From positions 1 to 57,106 of the forward strand of contig SHWZ01000011.1 of NCBI GenBank assembly GCA_009693575.1: a DNA stretch of 57,106 nt, read 5' to 3'. Under the pieces are notes generated by a model. It worked only from the letters and a program-made list of their open reading frames with translations, made no database searches and was not told the origin of the DNA. Positions 15,745 through 26,318 of this stretch are shown here, one piece after another. Each line of letters begins with the position of its first letter. Position 1 is the first letter of the stretch. The translations under genes were made by a program, and so were the position numbers. The stretch is from Flavobacteriaceae bacterium. Its GTDB lineage: Bacteria; Bacteroidota; Bacteroidia; UKL13-3.

Positions 15745-16920
15745 TTCCAGAATCACCCCACAAACCCACTTGATTTCTTCTGGTGAAATGGTTAGCGGTG
15801 GAGCAATACGCAACTTGTGTGGAGCATGAAGAAACCAATCCGAAAGTATACCTTTGGCAAGGCAGGTATCAATGATTCTTTTGCAGTTTTCAAATTTGTC
15901 AAGGTCAATTGAAAGCATAAGACCACTGCCTGAAACAGACAATCCGGCAAGTTCATTCCTGAATAGTTTTTCTTTTTCTGAAACAGTTTCCATCAGGTTT
16001 TCATCTTGCAGCACGGATATATTTTCGAGGGCTGCGGCACAACAAACAGGATGCCCGCCAAACGTAGTGATATGACCCAAAGCTGGGTTTTGGCTCAAGC
16101 AGTCCATGATAGGTTTGGGTGCAACGAAAGCACCCATAGGCATACCGCCACCAAGGGCTTTAGCCAGCAGGATAATGTCAGGCACGATACCATAGTTTTC
16201 AAAGGCAAAAAATGAACCTGTGCGGCCAAGACCAGTCTGGCATTCATCCACTACCAGCAATGTTCCTTTTTCGGTGCATAGCTCACGCAATGCCTTTACA
16301 AAATCTATATCGGCTGGTATGTATCCACTTTCCGATTGTACTATTTCCACAAAGACAGCTGCAGTGGTTTTAGTTATATTCTTCAGTTCGGAAACAACAT
16401 TGAAATCCAAATGCAAAACACCCGGCAGCAGTGGGCGGAAAGGATTCTTGAACTCTTCAGTATCCATCAAACTCAAAGCCCCTTGTGTGCTGCCATGGTA
16501 AGCATTTTTGAAAGAGACAAACTCATGCCGACCCGTGAACCGTTTGGCCAACTTCATAGCTCCTTCCGTGGCCTCGCTGCCGCTGTTGGTGAAATAGCTT
16601 GCCCAAGGTTGTTGGTCAAATTGGGAATGATTTGGAAGCAGGTCATGAAGCTTTTTAGCCAACAAGGTTTGTGGACTTTGCACATATTCGCCATACACCA
16701 TTGTGTGCAGGTATTGCTCCAGTTGCTTTTGGATAGCGGCAAGCACACGAGGGTGGCGGTGGCCTGTATTACTCACACTAATGCCCGAAATCAAGTCCAG
16801 GTATTTTTTACCATCGGCATCAAAAAGGTAATTGCCTTCGGCCTTCACCACCTCAAGCATCAGCGGACTGGTGCTTGTCTGGGCATTGTGGAGTAGGAAA
16901 AGCTGTCTGTTGGTCAACAT
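15736..16920 (-). CDS. class III PLP aminotransferase (acetylornithine/ornithine type)
   Basis: A 394-residue class III aminotransferase. Visible motifs are YLDLISGISVSNTGHRHP (about 40-57), FTNSGSEATEGAMKLA (phosphate cup, about 110), AYHGSTQGALS, VVDECQTGLGRTG (about 224-235), and the PLP Lys in ILLAKALGGGMPMG (Lys254). This is the architecture of ArgD/ornithine aminotransferases, which move the amino group between acetylornithine or ornithine and 2-oxoglutarate. No arginine genes are nearby, so the exact substrate is not settled. The start at 16920 (MLTNRQLFLLHNAQTS) is chosen because the 61 residues encoded further upstream are not conserved-looking and overlap the divergent M16 gene. It converges with maf (9-bp overlap). 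Confidence 0.88.
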   Translation of the reverse strand: MLTNRQLFLLHNAQTSTSPLMLEVVKAEGNYLFDADGKKYLDLISGISVSNTGHRHPRVLAAIQKQLEQYLHTMVYGEYVQSPQTLLAKKLHDLLPNHSQFDQQPWASYFTNSGSEATEGAMKLAKRFTGRHEFVSFKNAYHGSTQGALSLMDTEEFKNPFRPLLPGVLHLDFNVVSELKNITKTTAAVFVEIVQSESGYIPADIDFVKALRELCTEKGTLLVVDECQTGLGRTGSFFAFENYGIVPDIILLAKALGGGMPMGAFVAPKPIMDCLSQNPALGHITTFGGHPVCCAAALENISVLQDENLMETVSEKEKLFRNELAGLSVSGSGLMLSIDLDKFENCKRIIDTCLAKGILSDWFLHAPHKLRIAPPLTISPEEIKWVCGVILESV

Positions 16921-17069
16921 AAAAAGATGGGTGTATGGGGCTACGGATATTTCGAGGCAAATTTGCGGGCTGATGGAGGAATAACCGCACCCCAACCACT
17001 CTACTATTCCGAGAGGGGCAAATACAAAAATCCTCCCAACACCTATTTTTACCCCCGAAAAATAAAAAC

Positions 17070-19988
17070 ATGCGTAAACTAGTTTATATTCTGCCGTTGG
17101 CATTTGCCCTGAGTACCCAAGCCCAAAACTACAAAGAAAAAGCAGAGAGCGAAGGCCTGCACAAGTTCACCACGGTGAGCAACGACCCATTCAAAACCCG
17201 CAAATATACCCTGAGCAACGGGCTAACGGTGATTACTTCCATCAACAAAAACGAACCCCGAATACAAACCCTGATAGCGGTGAAGGCGGGCAGCACCACC
17301 GACCCGGCTGACAATACCGGACTGGCTCACTACCTGGAGCATTTGATGTTTAAGGGTACAAAAAAAATTGGCACAGTGAGCTACTCCGCTGAGTTGCCCT
17401 GGTTAGACCAGATAGATGAAATGTACGACAAGTACAATGCAACCAAAGACCCTGCAAAACGCAAAGCTATTTACCATAAAATAGATTCTTTGTCGCTGCG
17501 GGCATCACGGTTTGCGGTAGCCAACGACTACGACAAACTGATGCAAGAACTAGGAGCACAGGGCACGAATGCCTTCACATCGTATGAGCAAACAGTATAC
17601 GTGAACGACATCCCCTCCAACAACTTAGACAAGTGGCTAGAGGTGGAAGCCGAACGTTTTCGCGATCCGGTTTTCCGTATATTTCATACAGAACTGGAGG
17701 CAGTGTACGAAGAGAAAAACATCGGCCTTGACAATGATAACAACAAGGCTTGGGAAATGATGATGGCTGGGCTTTTCAAGGCTCACCCTTATGGCACTCA
17801 GACGACTATTGGCACGGTGGAGCATCTCAAAAATCCTTCACTCAGCCGCATTAGGGAATACTTTAATTTGTATTATCAACCCAGCAATATGGCCATTGTG
17901 TTGAGCGGTGATTTTGACCCTGACAAAGCCATTGAGTATATTGAAAAACATTTTGCAAGCTGGCAAAACCATGAGTCTCCTGCCCACAATTATGTACCAG
18001 AAGAAGCGATGAAAGGCCCTATAGAACTGAGTGTAGGCGGACCCGATGCAGAATTTATTTCGCTGGGATACCGTTTCCCCGGGGCAGGAAGCAGAGATGC
18101 AATGCTCTTGAAACTGGTGACCGAATTGCTGAGCAATGGCAAAGGTGGTTTGTTCGATTTGGACTTAGTGAAAGGTCAAAAAGTGTTGTCGGTAAGAGCG
18201 AGCAACGAGATAATGCGAGACCATTCGTACATAGAAATACTAGCAAAACCAAAGACTGGACAAAGTCTGTCCGACCTGAAAACAGTGGTACTTGAAGACC
18301 TGAAAAAGCTGGCCGATGGCAATTTTGAAGAGGATCTGATAAAAGCCGTAATAGCTAACAACAAAGTAAGCACCATCCAAAACCTGATGACGAATCAGGG
18401 AAGGGCTTACACCATTTTGGATGCTTTTATATTGAACCGTTCGTGGGCTGATTACTTGACCGAAATGGGCGAAATGGCTAAGGTGACCAAGAAGGATATT
18501 ATCACCTTTGCAAGTAAATATTTCAATGACTATGTATTGGTATACAAGAAACAAAGTGGACAGTCGAATGTGTTGAAAGTGGAGAAGCCAGAGATAACGC
18601 CTGTGGAGATAAACAGGGATGCTAAATCGGTATTTGATATAGAATTTGCAGCCCGCCCAAAGTCGGCTGAGATAAAGCCTGTGTTTATAGATTTTACTAA
18701 AGAAATAAATCAGGCAGAACCGATAGCAGGAGTAAAAACTTACTATATCCAAAACAAAGAAAACGAACTATTCAACCTATACCTGGTGTGGGATATTGGT
18801 AAGGAACATTTGAAGACTTTGCCGCTTGCTATTCAATACCTCAAATATTTGGGAACTGAGAAATACACCGCTGAACAACTAAATACTGAACTTTATAAAC
18901 TGGCTTGCACCTTCAATATTTCAGCTGGGAACAAACAGGTGTATGTGACCCTTAGCGGACCGAATGAAAACTTAGAAAAAGCATGGAAACTTTTGGAGGA
19001 TTTATTTGCGAAGCCAAAAAGCGACCCAGCTAAGTTTACCGAATTTCTTAGCCTAACCGAAAAAACCCGTGCCGACAACAAGTTGAACAAGCGGACAATA
19101 ATGGCCGGGCTTCGTAGCTATGCACTCTTTGGCCCAAGCAATCCATTTAACAACAACCTGAGTAGACCCGAACTGGCGGCATTGACGGAAAGCGATCTGT
19201 TAGGTATGCTTAAACAATTGCAAGACATCAAGCATAAGGTATATTATTTCGGTCCCGATGCAGATAAGAAATTTCAGAAGAACTGTTCCGCTTTGCACCA
19301 AATGAAGCCCACCAAAGAGCCCATGCAATCAATACCTGTGCGTTACGCAGCCACCGATACAACAATATACTTTACCGAATACGACATGGTGCAGGCAGAA
19401 ATAATGTGGGTGCGTGGAGGCAGTAATTTCAAAGTGGAAACGGTGCCTGTTGCCAACCTGTTTCAAGAATATTACGGCGGTGGAATGGGTTCAGTGGTGT
19501 TTCAAACCATTCGTGAAAGCAAAGCCTTGGCCTACTCGTGCTACCTCCGCTACATGACACCAGAATATAAGGATGACGAAAGTGGTGTGCTGGCCTACAT
19601 TGGCACGCAGGCCGACAAACTGCCACAAGCCATCACAGCCATGAACGAATTGTTGGACAAAATGCCCGAATCGGGGCAATTGCTCGAGACATCACGTAGC
19701 AGCATTTTGTCGCAAATAAGCACCGAACGCATCATCAACGACAATATATTCTTTGCCTACGAAGCCGCTTTAAAACTTGGGCTGACAAGAGACCCCCGCG
19801 AAGCGGTTTACAATCAGGTAGCTTTGCTGGGCATTGGTGACGTGAATTCGTTTTTTAGTACGACAGTGAAAGGTAGTGGGACTTACAACATGGCATTGTT
19901 AGGTAGTTTGGACAAGATTAACATGGCTGACCTACGTAAGTTTGGCCACCTAAAAATGGTAAGCTTAAAGCAGGTTTTCGGATATTGA
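17070..19988 (+). CDS. second M16 family zinc protease
   Basis: A 972-residue secreted M16 protein with a signal peptide ([13 protein letters not shown], residues 1-19). The zinc motif is H87-Y-L-E90-H91, with the third Glu in AVYEEKN (214/215). The C-terminal lobe lacks zinc ligands but keeps [23 protein letters not shown], the conserved pocket of the second half. Compared with the protease at 4990-7860 it carries an insert (about residues 110-160) between the zinc helix and the usual [12 protein letters not shown] role in periplasmic peptide turnover is the family expectation. The gene lies 149 bp from the divergent aminotransferase and 28 bp before an acyl-CoA dehydrogenase. Confidence 0.93.
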   Translation: MRKLVYILPLAFALSTQAQNYKEKAESEGLHKFTTVSNDPFKTRKYTLSNGLTVITSINKNEPRIQTLIAVKAGSTTDPADNTGLAHYLEHLMFKGTKKIGTVSYSAELPWLDQIDEMYDKYNATKDPAKRKAIYHKIDSLSLRASRFAVANDYDKLMQELGAQGTNAFTSYEQTVYVNDIPSNNLDKWLEVEAERFRDPVFRIFHTELEAVYEEKNIGLDNDNNKAWEMMMAGLFKAHPYGTQTTIGTVEHLKNPSLSRIREYFNLYYQPSNMAIVLSGDFDPDKAIEYIEKHFASWQNHESPAHNYVPEEAMKGPIELSVGGPDAEFISLGYRFPGAGSRDAMLLKLVTELLSNGKGGLFDLDLVKGQKVLSVRASNEIMRDHSYIEILAKPKTGQSLSDLKTVVLEDLKKLADGNFEEDLIKAVIANNKVSTIQNLMTNQGRAYTILDAFILNRSWADYLTEMGEMAKVTKKDIITFASKYFNDYVLVYKKQSGQSNVLKVEKPEITPVEINRDAKSVFDIEFAARPKSAEIKPVFIDFTKEINQAEPIAGVKTYYIQNKENELFNLYLVWDIGKEHLKTLPLAIQYLKYLGTEKYTAEQLNTELYKLACTFNISAGNKQVYVTLSGPNENLEKAWKLLEDLFAKPKSDPAKFTEFLSLTEKTRADNKLNKRTIMAGLRSYALFGPSNPFNNNLSRPELAALTESDLLGMLKQLQDIKHKVYYFGPDADKKFQKNCSALHQMKPTKEPMQSIPVRYAATDTTIYFTEYDMVQAEIMWVRGGSNFKVETVPVANLFQEYYGGGMGSVVFQTIRESKALAYSCYLRYMTPEYKDDESGVLAYIGTQADKLPQAITAMNELLDKMPESGQLLETSRSSILSQISTERIINDNIFFAYEAALKLGLTRDPREAVYNQVALLGIGDVNSFFSTTVKGSGTYNMALLGSLDKINMADLRKFGHLKMVSLKQVFGY

Positions 19989-19998
19989 GCTTAAGGCA

Positions 19999-20006
19999 TA
20001 TTTTTG
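19999..20006 (+). promoter_or_regulatory. -7 box TATTTTTG of the acyl-CoA dehydrogenase gene
   Basis: An exact TAnnTTTG match 10 bp before the ATG at 20017, in the short gap after the M16 gene. Confidence 0.45.
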
Positions 20007-20016
20007 CCATCCTTTT

Positions 20017-21180
20017 ATGAATAATACTCTTTCAGTTGGGCCTGCATTTGCCCCCACCGAAAATCAGGTGATGGTGGCCAATATGGTTCACGACTTTGCC
20101 GACAAACACATACGCCCCGACCTGATGAAGTGGGACGAAAGCCAGGAATTTCCAGTGCATATTTTCAAAAAACTAGGCGAACTTGGCCTCATGGGAGTAC
20201 TTGTACCACAGGAGTATGGTGGATCAGGCTTTGGCTATTTTGAATATGTGACAGCCATCGTAGAGTTGTCGAAAGTGTGTGGTTCTATTGGCCTTAGCAT
20301 GGCTGCCCACAACTCCCTTTGCACAGGCCATATCATGCAATTTGCAAACGAAGAACAAAAGAAACGCTGGTTACCAAAATTAGCCACTGGCGAATGGATA
20401 GGTGCATGGGCACTCACCGAAGCTAATACTGGTAGCGATGCCTTGCGTATGCAATGCGTTGCTAAGCAGGATGGCGACAATTGGATATTAAATGGATCAA
20501 AAAATTGGATTACTCATGGCATCAGTGGCAATGTTGTAGTTGTATTGGCTCGCACTGGAGAATTGCTCGAGAGTCATGGTATCACGGCTTTTGTGGTGGA
20601 GCGGGGCACTCCTGGTTTCAGTGGTGGAAAAAAAGAAAACAAATTGGGCATGAGAGCTAGTGAAACTGCCGAAATTATTTTTGAAGACTGCAGTGTGCCA
20701 GCCGAAAATATATTAGGCGAAGTTGGATATGGATTTGTACAAGCAATGAAAGTGTTAGATGGTGGCCGGATATCTATTGCCTCACTTGGGTTGGGCATTG
20801 CTAAAGGTGCTTTTGAAGCATCGGTAAAATATGCTAAAGAACGTCATCAGTTTGGACAGCCTATTGGCAATTTTCAGGGTATAGGTTTCAAATTGGCTGA
20901 TATGGCCACCCGCATAGAAGCAGCTGAATTACTCACCCTGCAAGCAGCTGACATGAAAAACAAAGGCTTGTCTGTGAATAAGGAATCGGCCATGGCCAAG
21001 TACCACGCCTCTGAATGTGCGGTACACTGCGGCACCGAGGCAGTACAGATATTTGGTGGCTATGGATATACCAAAGATTTTCCTGTAGAAAAATTTTACC
21101 GCGACTCTAAGCTTTGCACCATTGGCGAGGGCACTTCGGAGATTCAGAAGCTGGTTATTTCAAGGGCGGTGTTGAAGTAA
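20017..21180 (+). CDS. acyl-CoA dehydrogenase (short/medium-chain type)
   Basis: A 387-residue flavoprotein with the full family layout: an N-terminal helical domain ([25 protein letters not shown]), the first signature [13 protein letters not shown] (about 127-139), the mid beta domain with [11 protein letters not shown], and the C-terminal domain with [21 protein letters not shown]. The catalytic base is Glu371 in GEGTSEIQK, the position used by short- and medium-chain dehydrogenases. It oxidises acyl-CoA to trans-2-enoyl-CoA with FAD, passing electrons to electron transfer flavoprotein. It could also be a branched-chain (isobutyryl or 2-methylbutyryl) enzyme; chain length cannot be told here. 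It is probably monocistronic. Confidence 0.95.
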   Translation: MNNTLSVGPAFAPTENQVMVANMVHDFADKHIRPDLMKWDESQEFPVHIFKKLGELGLMGVLVPQEYGGSGFGYFEYVTAIVELSKVCGSIGLSMAAHNSLCTGHIMQFANEEQKKRWLPKLATGEWIGAWALTEANTGSDALRMQCVAKQDGDNWILNGSKNWITHGISGNVVVVLARTGELLESHGITAFVVERGTPGFSGGKKENKLGMRASETAEIIFEDCSVPAENILGEVGYGFVQAMKVLDGGRISIASLGLGIAKGAFEASVKYAKERHQFGQPIGNFQGIGFKLADMATRIEAAELLTLQAADMKNKGLSVNKESAMAKYHASECAVHCGTEAVQIFGGYGYTKDFPVEKFYRDSKLCTIGEGTSEIQKLVISRAVLK

Positions 21181-21542
21181 ACAGCTTACTCAACGTTGAG
21201 TGGTTTGATTTGCTGATTTTCTTAGGAGAATTCTTGTATTAAGTAGTATATTCACTACACTCAAAAAGTGGAATCGTACTTGGGTTATTATTTACCCGAC
21301 TGCATTTTGCCTAGTGTTTTGGTGTAAATACGTATTCTGCAATTGCTCAACTTCCGGTTATGGCATACATCTTTTTGCCGTATGGTTATACACTGCTAAG
21401 ACTTTGGATAAATTCAAACTAAGCACAGGTAGTAATCGTAGCCTCCTGCACAGATTCCGTAAATTAGGTCTAACGCATAATTACATTTCCTTAAAACCAA
21501 GTTACCCGTATGCCAATACATTTGCCCCAAACTATCAACTTT
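21181..21542. other. gene-free stretch between the dehydrogenase and TonB receptor genes
   Basis: No convincing gene here. It holds a perfect 14-bp palindrome ACTCAACGTTGAGT at 21188-21201, just after the dehydrogenase stop and without a T tract, and a -7 box TACATTTG at 21517-21524, 18 bp before the receptor ATG. That box lies inside the frame that would extend the receptor N-terminus to 21510, which argues for the ATG at 21543. The rest shows no repeat or RNA-like fold that I can support. Confidence 0.5.
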
Positions 21543-23981
21543 ATGAAACAATTTTTGACCATTCCATTTGTTTTAATGGCAGTGCTGTCCACAGCCCAAA
21601 CCCAGACAATACGTGGCACGGTGGCCGACAAAGACAGTAAGCAGCCTCTTGCCGATGCGGTTGTAAAAATTACCACACAAGGAGTGACTGTGACGGAGGT
21701 AATGAGCAACGAAAAAGGAGAATATCGACTACTGAATGTGCCACTCGGCCGACACGATATCCAAATTAGTTTAAATGGGCACAAGACTTCCTTGCTCAAT
21801 AACATTATTGTAACATCAGCCAAGGAGGTGATATTGAATATAGAATTGGACGACGCACAAATAGAGTTGAAATCGGTAAAAATAAAATCGAAACCCAAGC
21901 AGGGACAACCCAACAACGAGATGGGGTTAATATCGGTGAGGCAATTCTCAGTAGATGAAACCGATCGCTTTGCAGGTAGCCGAGGCGATCCAAGCCGAAT
22001 GGCTAGCAACTTTGCGGGCGTGCAAGGTGCTGATGATTCACGTAACGATATTGTGATTCGAGGCAATAGTCCACAGGGGGTTTTGTGGCGGTTAGAAGGA
22101 GTAGATATTCCTAATCCTAATCACTTTTCCATACCCGGTACAACAGGTGGCCCGGTGAGTATCATCAACAATAAAATTTTGGCCAATTCCGATTTTTTTA
22201 CCGGAGCTTTCCCTAGTGAATATGGCAATAGTACAGCAGGGGTGTTTGATTTGAAAATGCGGAATGGCAATAATGAGAAGCGGGAGTATAGCAGTCAACT
22301 TGGTTTTCTTGGTTGGGACTTAATGGCCGAAGGACCTTTCAGCAAAAAGAGCAAAGCCAGTTATTTGGCTACCTACCGCTATTCAACCCTCGACTTATTC
22401 AGCAAGCTAGGCATCCCCATAGGTACTGATGCTGTACCCCGATATCAGGACTATTCAGTTCGTCTCAACTTTCCGTTAAAAAATCAGGCCAATCTTAGTT
22501 TTTTTGCCATAGGTGGTGCAAGTCAGATTGCTATAAAAATAAGTGATGAGAAACAAACTAGCGGAAACTTGTATGGAGACAACGACCGCGACCAATATTT
22601 CAAATCGAGCATGAATGTGTGGGGTTCAAACTATATGAAGCAACTGAGCAAAAAATCATACCTGAAGGCTTCTCTGGCCTTCACCACACAAAAGATGGAC
22701 GTTGACCATTTCCTTGTGTTTAGGCATATAGATGATACTATTGTGGAGAATAATGACACCTTTTACAAGTATGCACTAGACTCGCTAGTGTATAATCTGG
22801 ATTATGTGTTTAAGCAAAAGAGCCTTGGTTTGCACCTGTTTCTGAATACGAAAGTGAACAAGGGAATGACCCTGAAATACGGAGCACAAGTGACAAGTTA
22901 TTTCCTAAACTATATTGACAGTGCCAGAAACTTTGACATCACCAACAAACAGGATTACTGGAAATGGTTTACCCGCTGGAACTCAAAAGGAACAGCCATG
23001 TTGTTACAGCCCTACATCACTATGAAGTATAAGTTTGGCCCCAAGTTGACCGGCACCGCAGGATTACATTTTCAGTATTTCACGGTGAGTGATGGAAATC
23101 ACGCAGTTTCTCAGTTTGTTGGCCCTGAACCGAGGCTTGGTTTTCGCTATCAGATAAATAGCAAACAGTCTTTGAACCTTGGAATTGGGATGCACAGTCA
23201 GATTCAGCCATTATACACTTACTTTTATATTTTGCCGGGAAACAACAAACCACATAATCTAAGTATGGGTATGAACCGAAGCAATCATTATGTGTTGGGC
23301 TATGATTTGGCTTTTGGAAAGGCGATGCGTTTCAAGGCAGAAACATACTACCAACAGCTTTATGCTATTCCAGTGAGCAATAAATCTTCTTCGTTTAGTC
23401 TGTTAAATTCAGGTGCCGGTTTTAGTCGTTTCTTTCCCGATACCTTGGTGAACAATGGCACTGGTTACAACTATGGGGTTGAGCTTACTCTCGAGAAATT
23501 CTTCACCAAAGGATACTATTACATGACGACACTTTCTTTGTTTGAAGCCAAATATTCGGGGAGTGACGGGGTGCTTCGCAACTCCGATTTCAACACCAAC
23601 TATGCCTTTAATGGATTGTTTGCTAAAGAGTATAAAGTTGGCAAAAAGAATACTTTGAATGTAGGTGGCAAATTTACAATGGCTGGGGCAAGAAGATACT
23701 CACCTATGGATACAATAGAAACACTAAAACAGAGAGAGTATATAGAATTGGATTCCTCAAAAAACACCCTTCGTTTTGGTAGTCGATATATGCGGTTAGA
23801 TTTTAGGATTTCGTATAAAATAAATAGTAAAAAACTGACTCATGAATTTGCCATTGATTTGGTGAATGTCACGAATAGAAAAAATATCCTAAAATATTCA
23901 TACATCAGTGATGCACCTTACTACAGGCAGACATATCAGCTAGGATTCTTGCCCCTGTTCTATTACAAGCTTGATTTTTAA
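21543..23981 (+). CDS. TonB-dependent receptor-like outer-membrane protein
   Basis: An 812-residue protein with a signal peptide (MKQFLTIPFVLMAVLSTAQ). A carboxypeptidase-regulatory-like beta domain follows (about 22-110: IRGTVADKDSKQPLADAVV... NEKGEYRLLNVPLGRHDIQI). Then comes a plug domain (about 140-250) with DIVIRGNSPQGVLWRLEGVDIPNPNHF, and a beta-barrel to the end, closing in aromatic FYYKLDF. This is the typical Bacteroidota TonB-dependent transporter outline, though it is shorter than SusC (about 1000) and lacks a SusD partner nearby. The substrate is unknown; no iron, vitamin or glycan genes adjoin it. It is probably monocistronic. Confidence 0.87.
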   Translation: MKQFLTIPFVLMAVLSTAQTQTIRGTVADKDSKQPLADAVVKITTQGVTVTEVMSNEKGEYRLLNVPLGRHDIQISLNGHKTSLLNNIIVTSAKEVILNIELDDAQIELKSVKIKSKPKQGQPNNEMGLISVRQFSVDETDRFAGSRGDPSRMASNFAGVQGADDSRNDIVIRGNSPQGVLWRLEGVDIPNPNHFSIPGTTGGPVSIINNKILANSDFFTGAFPSEYGNSTAGVFDLKMRNGNNEKREYSSQLGFLGWDLMAEGPFSKKSKASYLATYRYSTLDLFSKLGIPIGTDAVPRYQDYSVRLNFPLKNQANLSFFAIGGASQIAIKISDEKQTSGNLYGDNDRDQYFKSSMNVWGSNYMKQLSKKSYLKASLAFTTQKMDVDHFLVFRHIDDTIVENNDTFYKYALDSLVYNLDYVFKQKSLGLHLFLNTKVNKGMTLKYGAQVTSYFLNYIDSARNFDITNKQDYWKWFTRWNSKGTAMLLQPYITMKYKFGPKLTGTAGLHFQYFTVSDGNHAVSQFVGPEPRLGFRYQINSKQSLNLGIGMHSQIQPLYTYFYILPGNNKPHNLSMGMNRSNHYVLGYDLAFGKAMRFKAETYYQQLYAIPVSNKSSSFSLLNSGAGFSRFFPDTLVNNGTGYNYGVELTLEKFFTKGYYYMTTLSLFEAKYSGSDGVLRNSDFNTNYAFNGLFAKEYKVGKKNTLNVGGKFTMAGARRYSPMDTIETLKQREYIELDSSKNTLRFGSRYMRLDFRISYKINSKKLTHEFAIDLVNVTNRKNILKYSYISDAPYYRQTYQLGFLPLFYYKLDF

Positions 23982-24029
23982 TGGTGTCTTATTAATAACC
24001 TCAGTGGGTTCTGTGCTTCCGCGTTGCAT

Positions 24030-24037
24030 TAGCTTTG
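24030..24037 (+). promoter_or_regulatory. -7 box TAGCTTTG of recF
   Basis: An exact TAnnTTTG match ending 4 bp before the recF ATG, so the operon transcript would be almost leaderless. This may drive the recF-kinase-ruvX-def-lpxH series. Confidence 0.45.
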
Positions 24038-24041
24038 CAGC

Positions 24042-25109
24042 ATGTACCTAAAACAGCTAACACTTCGCAACTACCGCAATCATGTAGAGTTCAAGGCAAA
24101 TTTTGCTGAAGGTGTGAATGTAATTACAGGAAAAAATGGCACTGGCAAAACAAACATGCTGGATGCTATCTATTATCTCTCCGTTTGCCGCAGTTATTTT
24201 ATTGCTATTGATCAACCTTTAGTGAGGCAGGGCGAAGACTTTTTCTTTTTGGAGGGAGTATATTTTAATATGGTGGAAACCAAGGTGGATTGTACGATGA
24301 GGGCAGGAGGCCGAAAAGTTTTTAAGCTAAACAACAATGTATACCCAACCCTTGCAGAACACATAGGTAGCATTCCAGTAGTGATAGTGACTCCTCTTGA
24401 TATTGCCCTGATATATGAGGGCAGCGAAGAGCGGCGGCGATTTTTGGATATTGCTTTGTCCCAGACAGACAGGGAATACCTACTTGCTCTTAGCAGCTAC
24501 AAGCGTTGCTTGGAACACCGCAATTCGTTGCTAAGAAACCCCAATGGCCCTGAATGGGAGGATATCGTGCCGTGGGATGTGCAACTGGTTCAACATGGGA
24601 AGTATATCCATCAAAAAAGGAACGAGCTCATCAAAAAGCTATCAAAAACTTGCACGGAAATATATCAACAAATTTCAGGTGGAGGCGATGAAATTGGACT
24701 GGAATATATCAGCCAACTGAACCAACAAGATTTTGAGAACTTGTTAGAAAAAGGGAAGTATGTAGATAGCAGTTCTGGCCGCAGCAACTTTGGGATTCAT
24801 AAAGACGATTTGAACTTTCACCTTGGTGGACAAAACATCCGCAGGTTTGGGTCGCAGGGGCAGCAAAAAACATATATTTTTTCGTTGAAACTCGCTCTGT
24901 TTAAATATCTTAAAACGGAAACGAAAAAAGCACCCATTCTCTTGCTGGATGACCTTTTTGAAAAGCTGGACAGTAGCCGTTTGAGCAACTTGGTTTCAAT
25001 GGTTTCACGAGGTGAGTTTGGGCAGGTTTTTATTACAGATACAGATAGAAAACGAACGGAGGCATCACTCAAAGGCTGTCTAGTTGATGTTCAGTTTTTT
25101 GAATTGTAA
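24042..25109 (+). CDS. recF: DNA replication and repair protein RecF
   Basis: A 355-residue SMC-like ATPase. The start LTLRNYRNHVEF and Walker A GKNGTGKT (residues 30-37) are followed by DAIYYLSVCRSYF. The ABC signature region RRFGSQGQQKTYIFSLKLA lies near 266-284, and Walker B PILLLDDLFEKLD near 292-304. RecF with RecO and RecR loads RecA on gapped DNA. Here it is not beside dnaA/dnaN but starts a compact plus-strand series with a kinase, ruvX, def and an lpxH-like gene. Confidence 0.95.
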   Translation: MYLKQLTLRNYRNHVEFKANFAEGVNVITGKNGTGKTNMLDAIYYLSVCRSYFIAIDQPLVRQGEDFFFLEGVYFNMVETKVDCTMRAGGRKVFKLNNNVYPTLAEHIGSIPVVIVTPLDIALIYEGSEERRRFLDIALSQTDREYLLALSSYKRCLEHRNSLLRNPNGPEWEDIVPWDVQLVQHGKYIHQKRNELIKKLSKTCTEIYQQISGGGDEIGLEYISQLNQQDFENLLEKGKYVDSSSGRSNFGIHKDDLNFHLGGQNIRRFGSQGQQKTYIFSLKLALFKYLKTETKKAPILLLDDLFEKLDSSRLSNLVSMVSRGEFGQVFITDTDRKRTEASLKGCLVDVQFFEL

Positions 25110-25169
25110 ATGCAGTTTATTGCAACTTTCCCTATTCGAAGCACTTAATTTCGCAGCAGTCAAGCTAAA

Positions 25170-26318
25170 ATGAGAGACAAAAAACATTGGAAAATATTGC
25201 TATTCCTGGGGGCCATCACCATAGGCTTCTGGTCGCTTATTTATACCAACAAGTTGGTGAAAGTTTTGCAGCATGAGGAAGCCAAGAAAATAAAGACCTA
25301 TGCTGATGCCCTAAAGCTTCAATATACCATTGACGACGAAAATTCAGATGCCCTCAACTTTATATCGGAATTGATAAAAAACAATGAAACAATCCCTATG
25401 ATTTTGAGCAACGACATGGGTGAGATAATGGGTACCGTCAATATCGACACTGCCGATGCCAGCGACTTAGATTATCTGAAAGGCCGAATGGAGCGTATGA
25501 AGGAGCAGCATGAACCGTTGGAGATAGAATATGTGAAAGGCCGTAAGCAGTTTATCTTCTACGAAAACAGTACTATTCTTAGCTTATTGAAATTTTACCC
25601 ACTAGTTCAGTTGGCTATTATCACTATTTTTATTTTTCTCAGCTATCTTGCATTCAGTGCATCACGAAGAAGTGAGCAAAATCGTGTGTGGGTGGGGCTG
25701 GCAAGAGAAACTGCCCACCAGCTTGGTACCCCAATTAGTAGCATGATGGCTTGGATAGATTATATCAAAGAAGCTGATGAGCATAGCCGTGCTGAAGCCA
25801 TCGATGAACTTACTAAAGATGTAAGCCGCCTAGAGCTGATCACAGAGCGATTTTCAAAAATAGGCTCAACCCCTGTGTTAAAAATCGAGAACCTCTATGA
25901 TGTAATGGAACGTAGTGTTGATTACATTGAAAAGCGGGTATCGAAACAAGTACGATTCAGTATAAAATCTACCCATGCAAATATCATGGCCCAACTTAAT
26001 ATATCACTTTTTGATTGGGTGGTGGAAAATCTATGTAAGAATGCCATTGATGCCATGGACGGAAAGGGCAATATATTTATTGATATTCACCAAGACTCTA
26101 AACATGCATTCATCGACATAAAAGATACCGGAAAAGGTATTTCAAAAAATAATATTAAGACGGTATTCACACCCGGATTTACTACCAAAAAGCGTGGTTG
26201 GGGGCTAGGACTTTCATTGGCCAAACGGATAATAGACAACTATCATGATGGCCAAATATATGTACGAGATTCTGAACTTGGGAAAGGAACAACTTTTCGT
26301 ATTGTTTTGAAAAAATAA
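25170..26318 (+). CDS. membrane sensor histidine kinase
   Basis: A 382-residue kinase with two membrane segments (about 9-30 and 144-163) around a small extracytoplasmic domain of about 110 residues. Straight after the second segment comes the phosphorylation box VGLARETAHQLGTPISSMM, with His183. The ATPase domain shows N-box ENLCKNAIDAMD (about 290), G1 DTGKGISKNN and G2 RGWGLGLSLAKRI (about 346-358). There is no HAMP domain. The TAHQLGTP box is a variant form common in Bacteroidota. No response regulator is adjacent, so it is an orphan in this window. Its TAA stop overlaps the ruvX ATG by one base (TAATG), implying co-translation with housekeeping genes. A TAATTTCG -7-like box lies about 20 bp upstream. 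Confidence 0.9.
   Translation: MRDKKHWKILLFLGAITIGFWSLIYTNKLVKVLQHEEAKKIKTYADALKLQYTIDDENSDALNFISELIKNNETIPMILSNDMGEIMGTVNIDTADASDLDYLKGRMERMKEQHEPLEIEYVKGRKQFIFYENSTILSLLKFYPLVQLAIITIFIFLSYLAFSASRRSEQNRVWVGLARETAHQLGTPISSMMAWIDYIKEADEHSRAEAIDELTKDVSRLELITERFSKIGSTPVLKIENLYDVMERSVDYIEKRVSKQVRFSIKSTHANIMAQLNISLFDWVVENLCKNAIDAMDGKGNIFIDIHQDSKHAFIDIKDTGKGISKNNIKTVFTPGFTTKKRGWGLGLSLAKRIIDNYHDGQIYVRDSELGKGTTFRIVLKK

Noticed and set aside
16921-17103. N-terminal extension of the class III aminotransferase to 17103
   Set aside because: The added 61 residues overlap the divergent M16 gene and precede the usual family start.
21314-21640. A 108-codon frame crossing into the TonB receptor gene
   Set aside because: It overlaps the receptor signal peptide in another frame and contains the receptor promoter; composition does not look coding.
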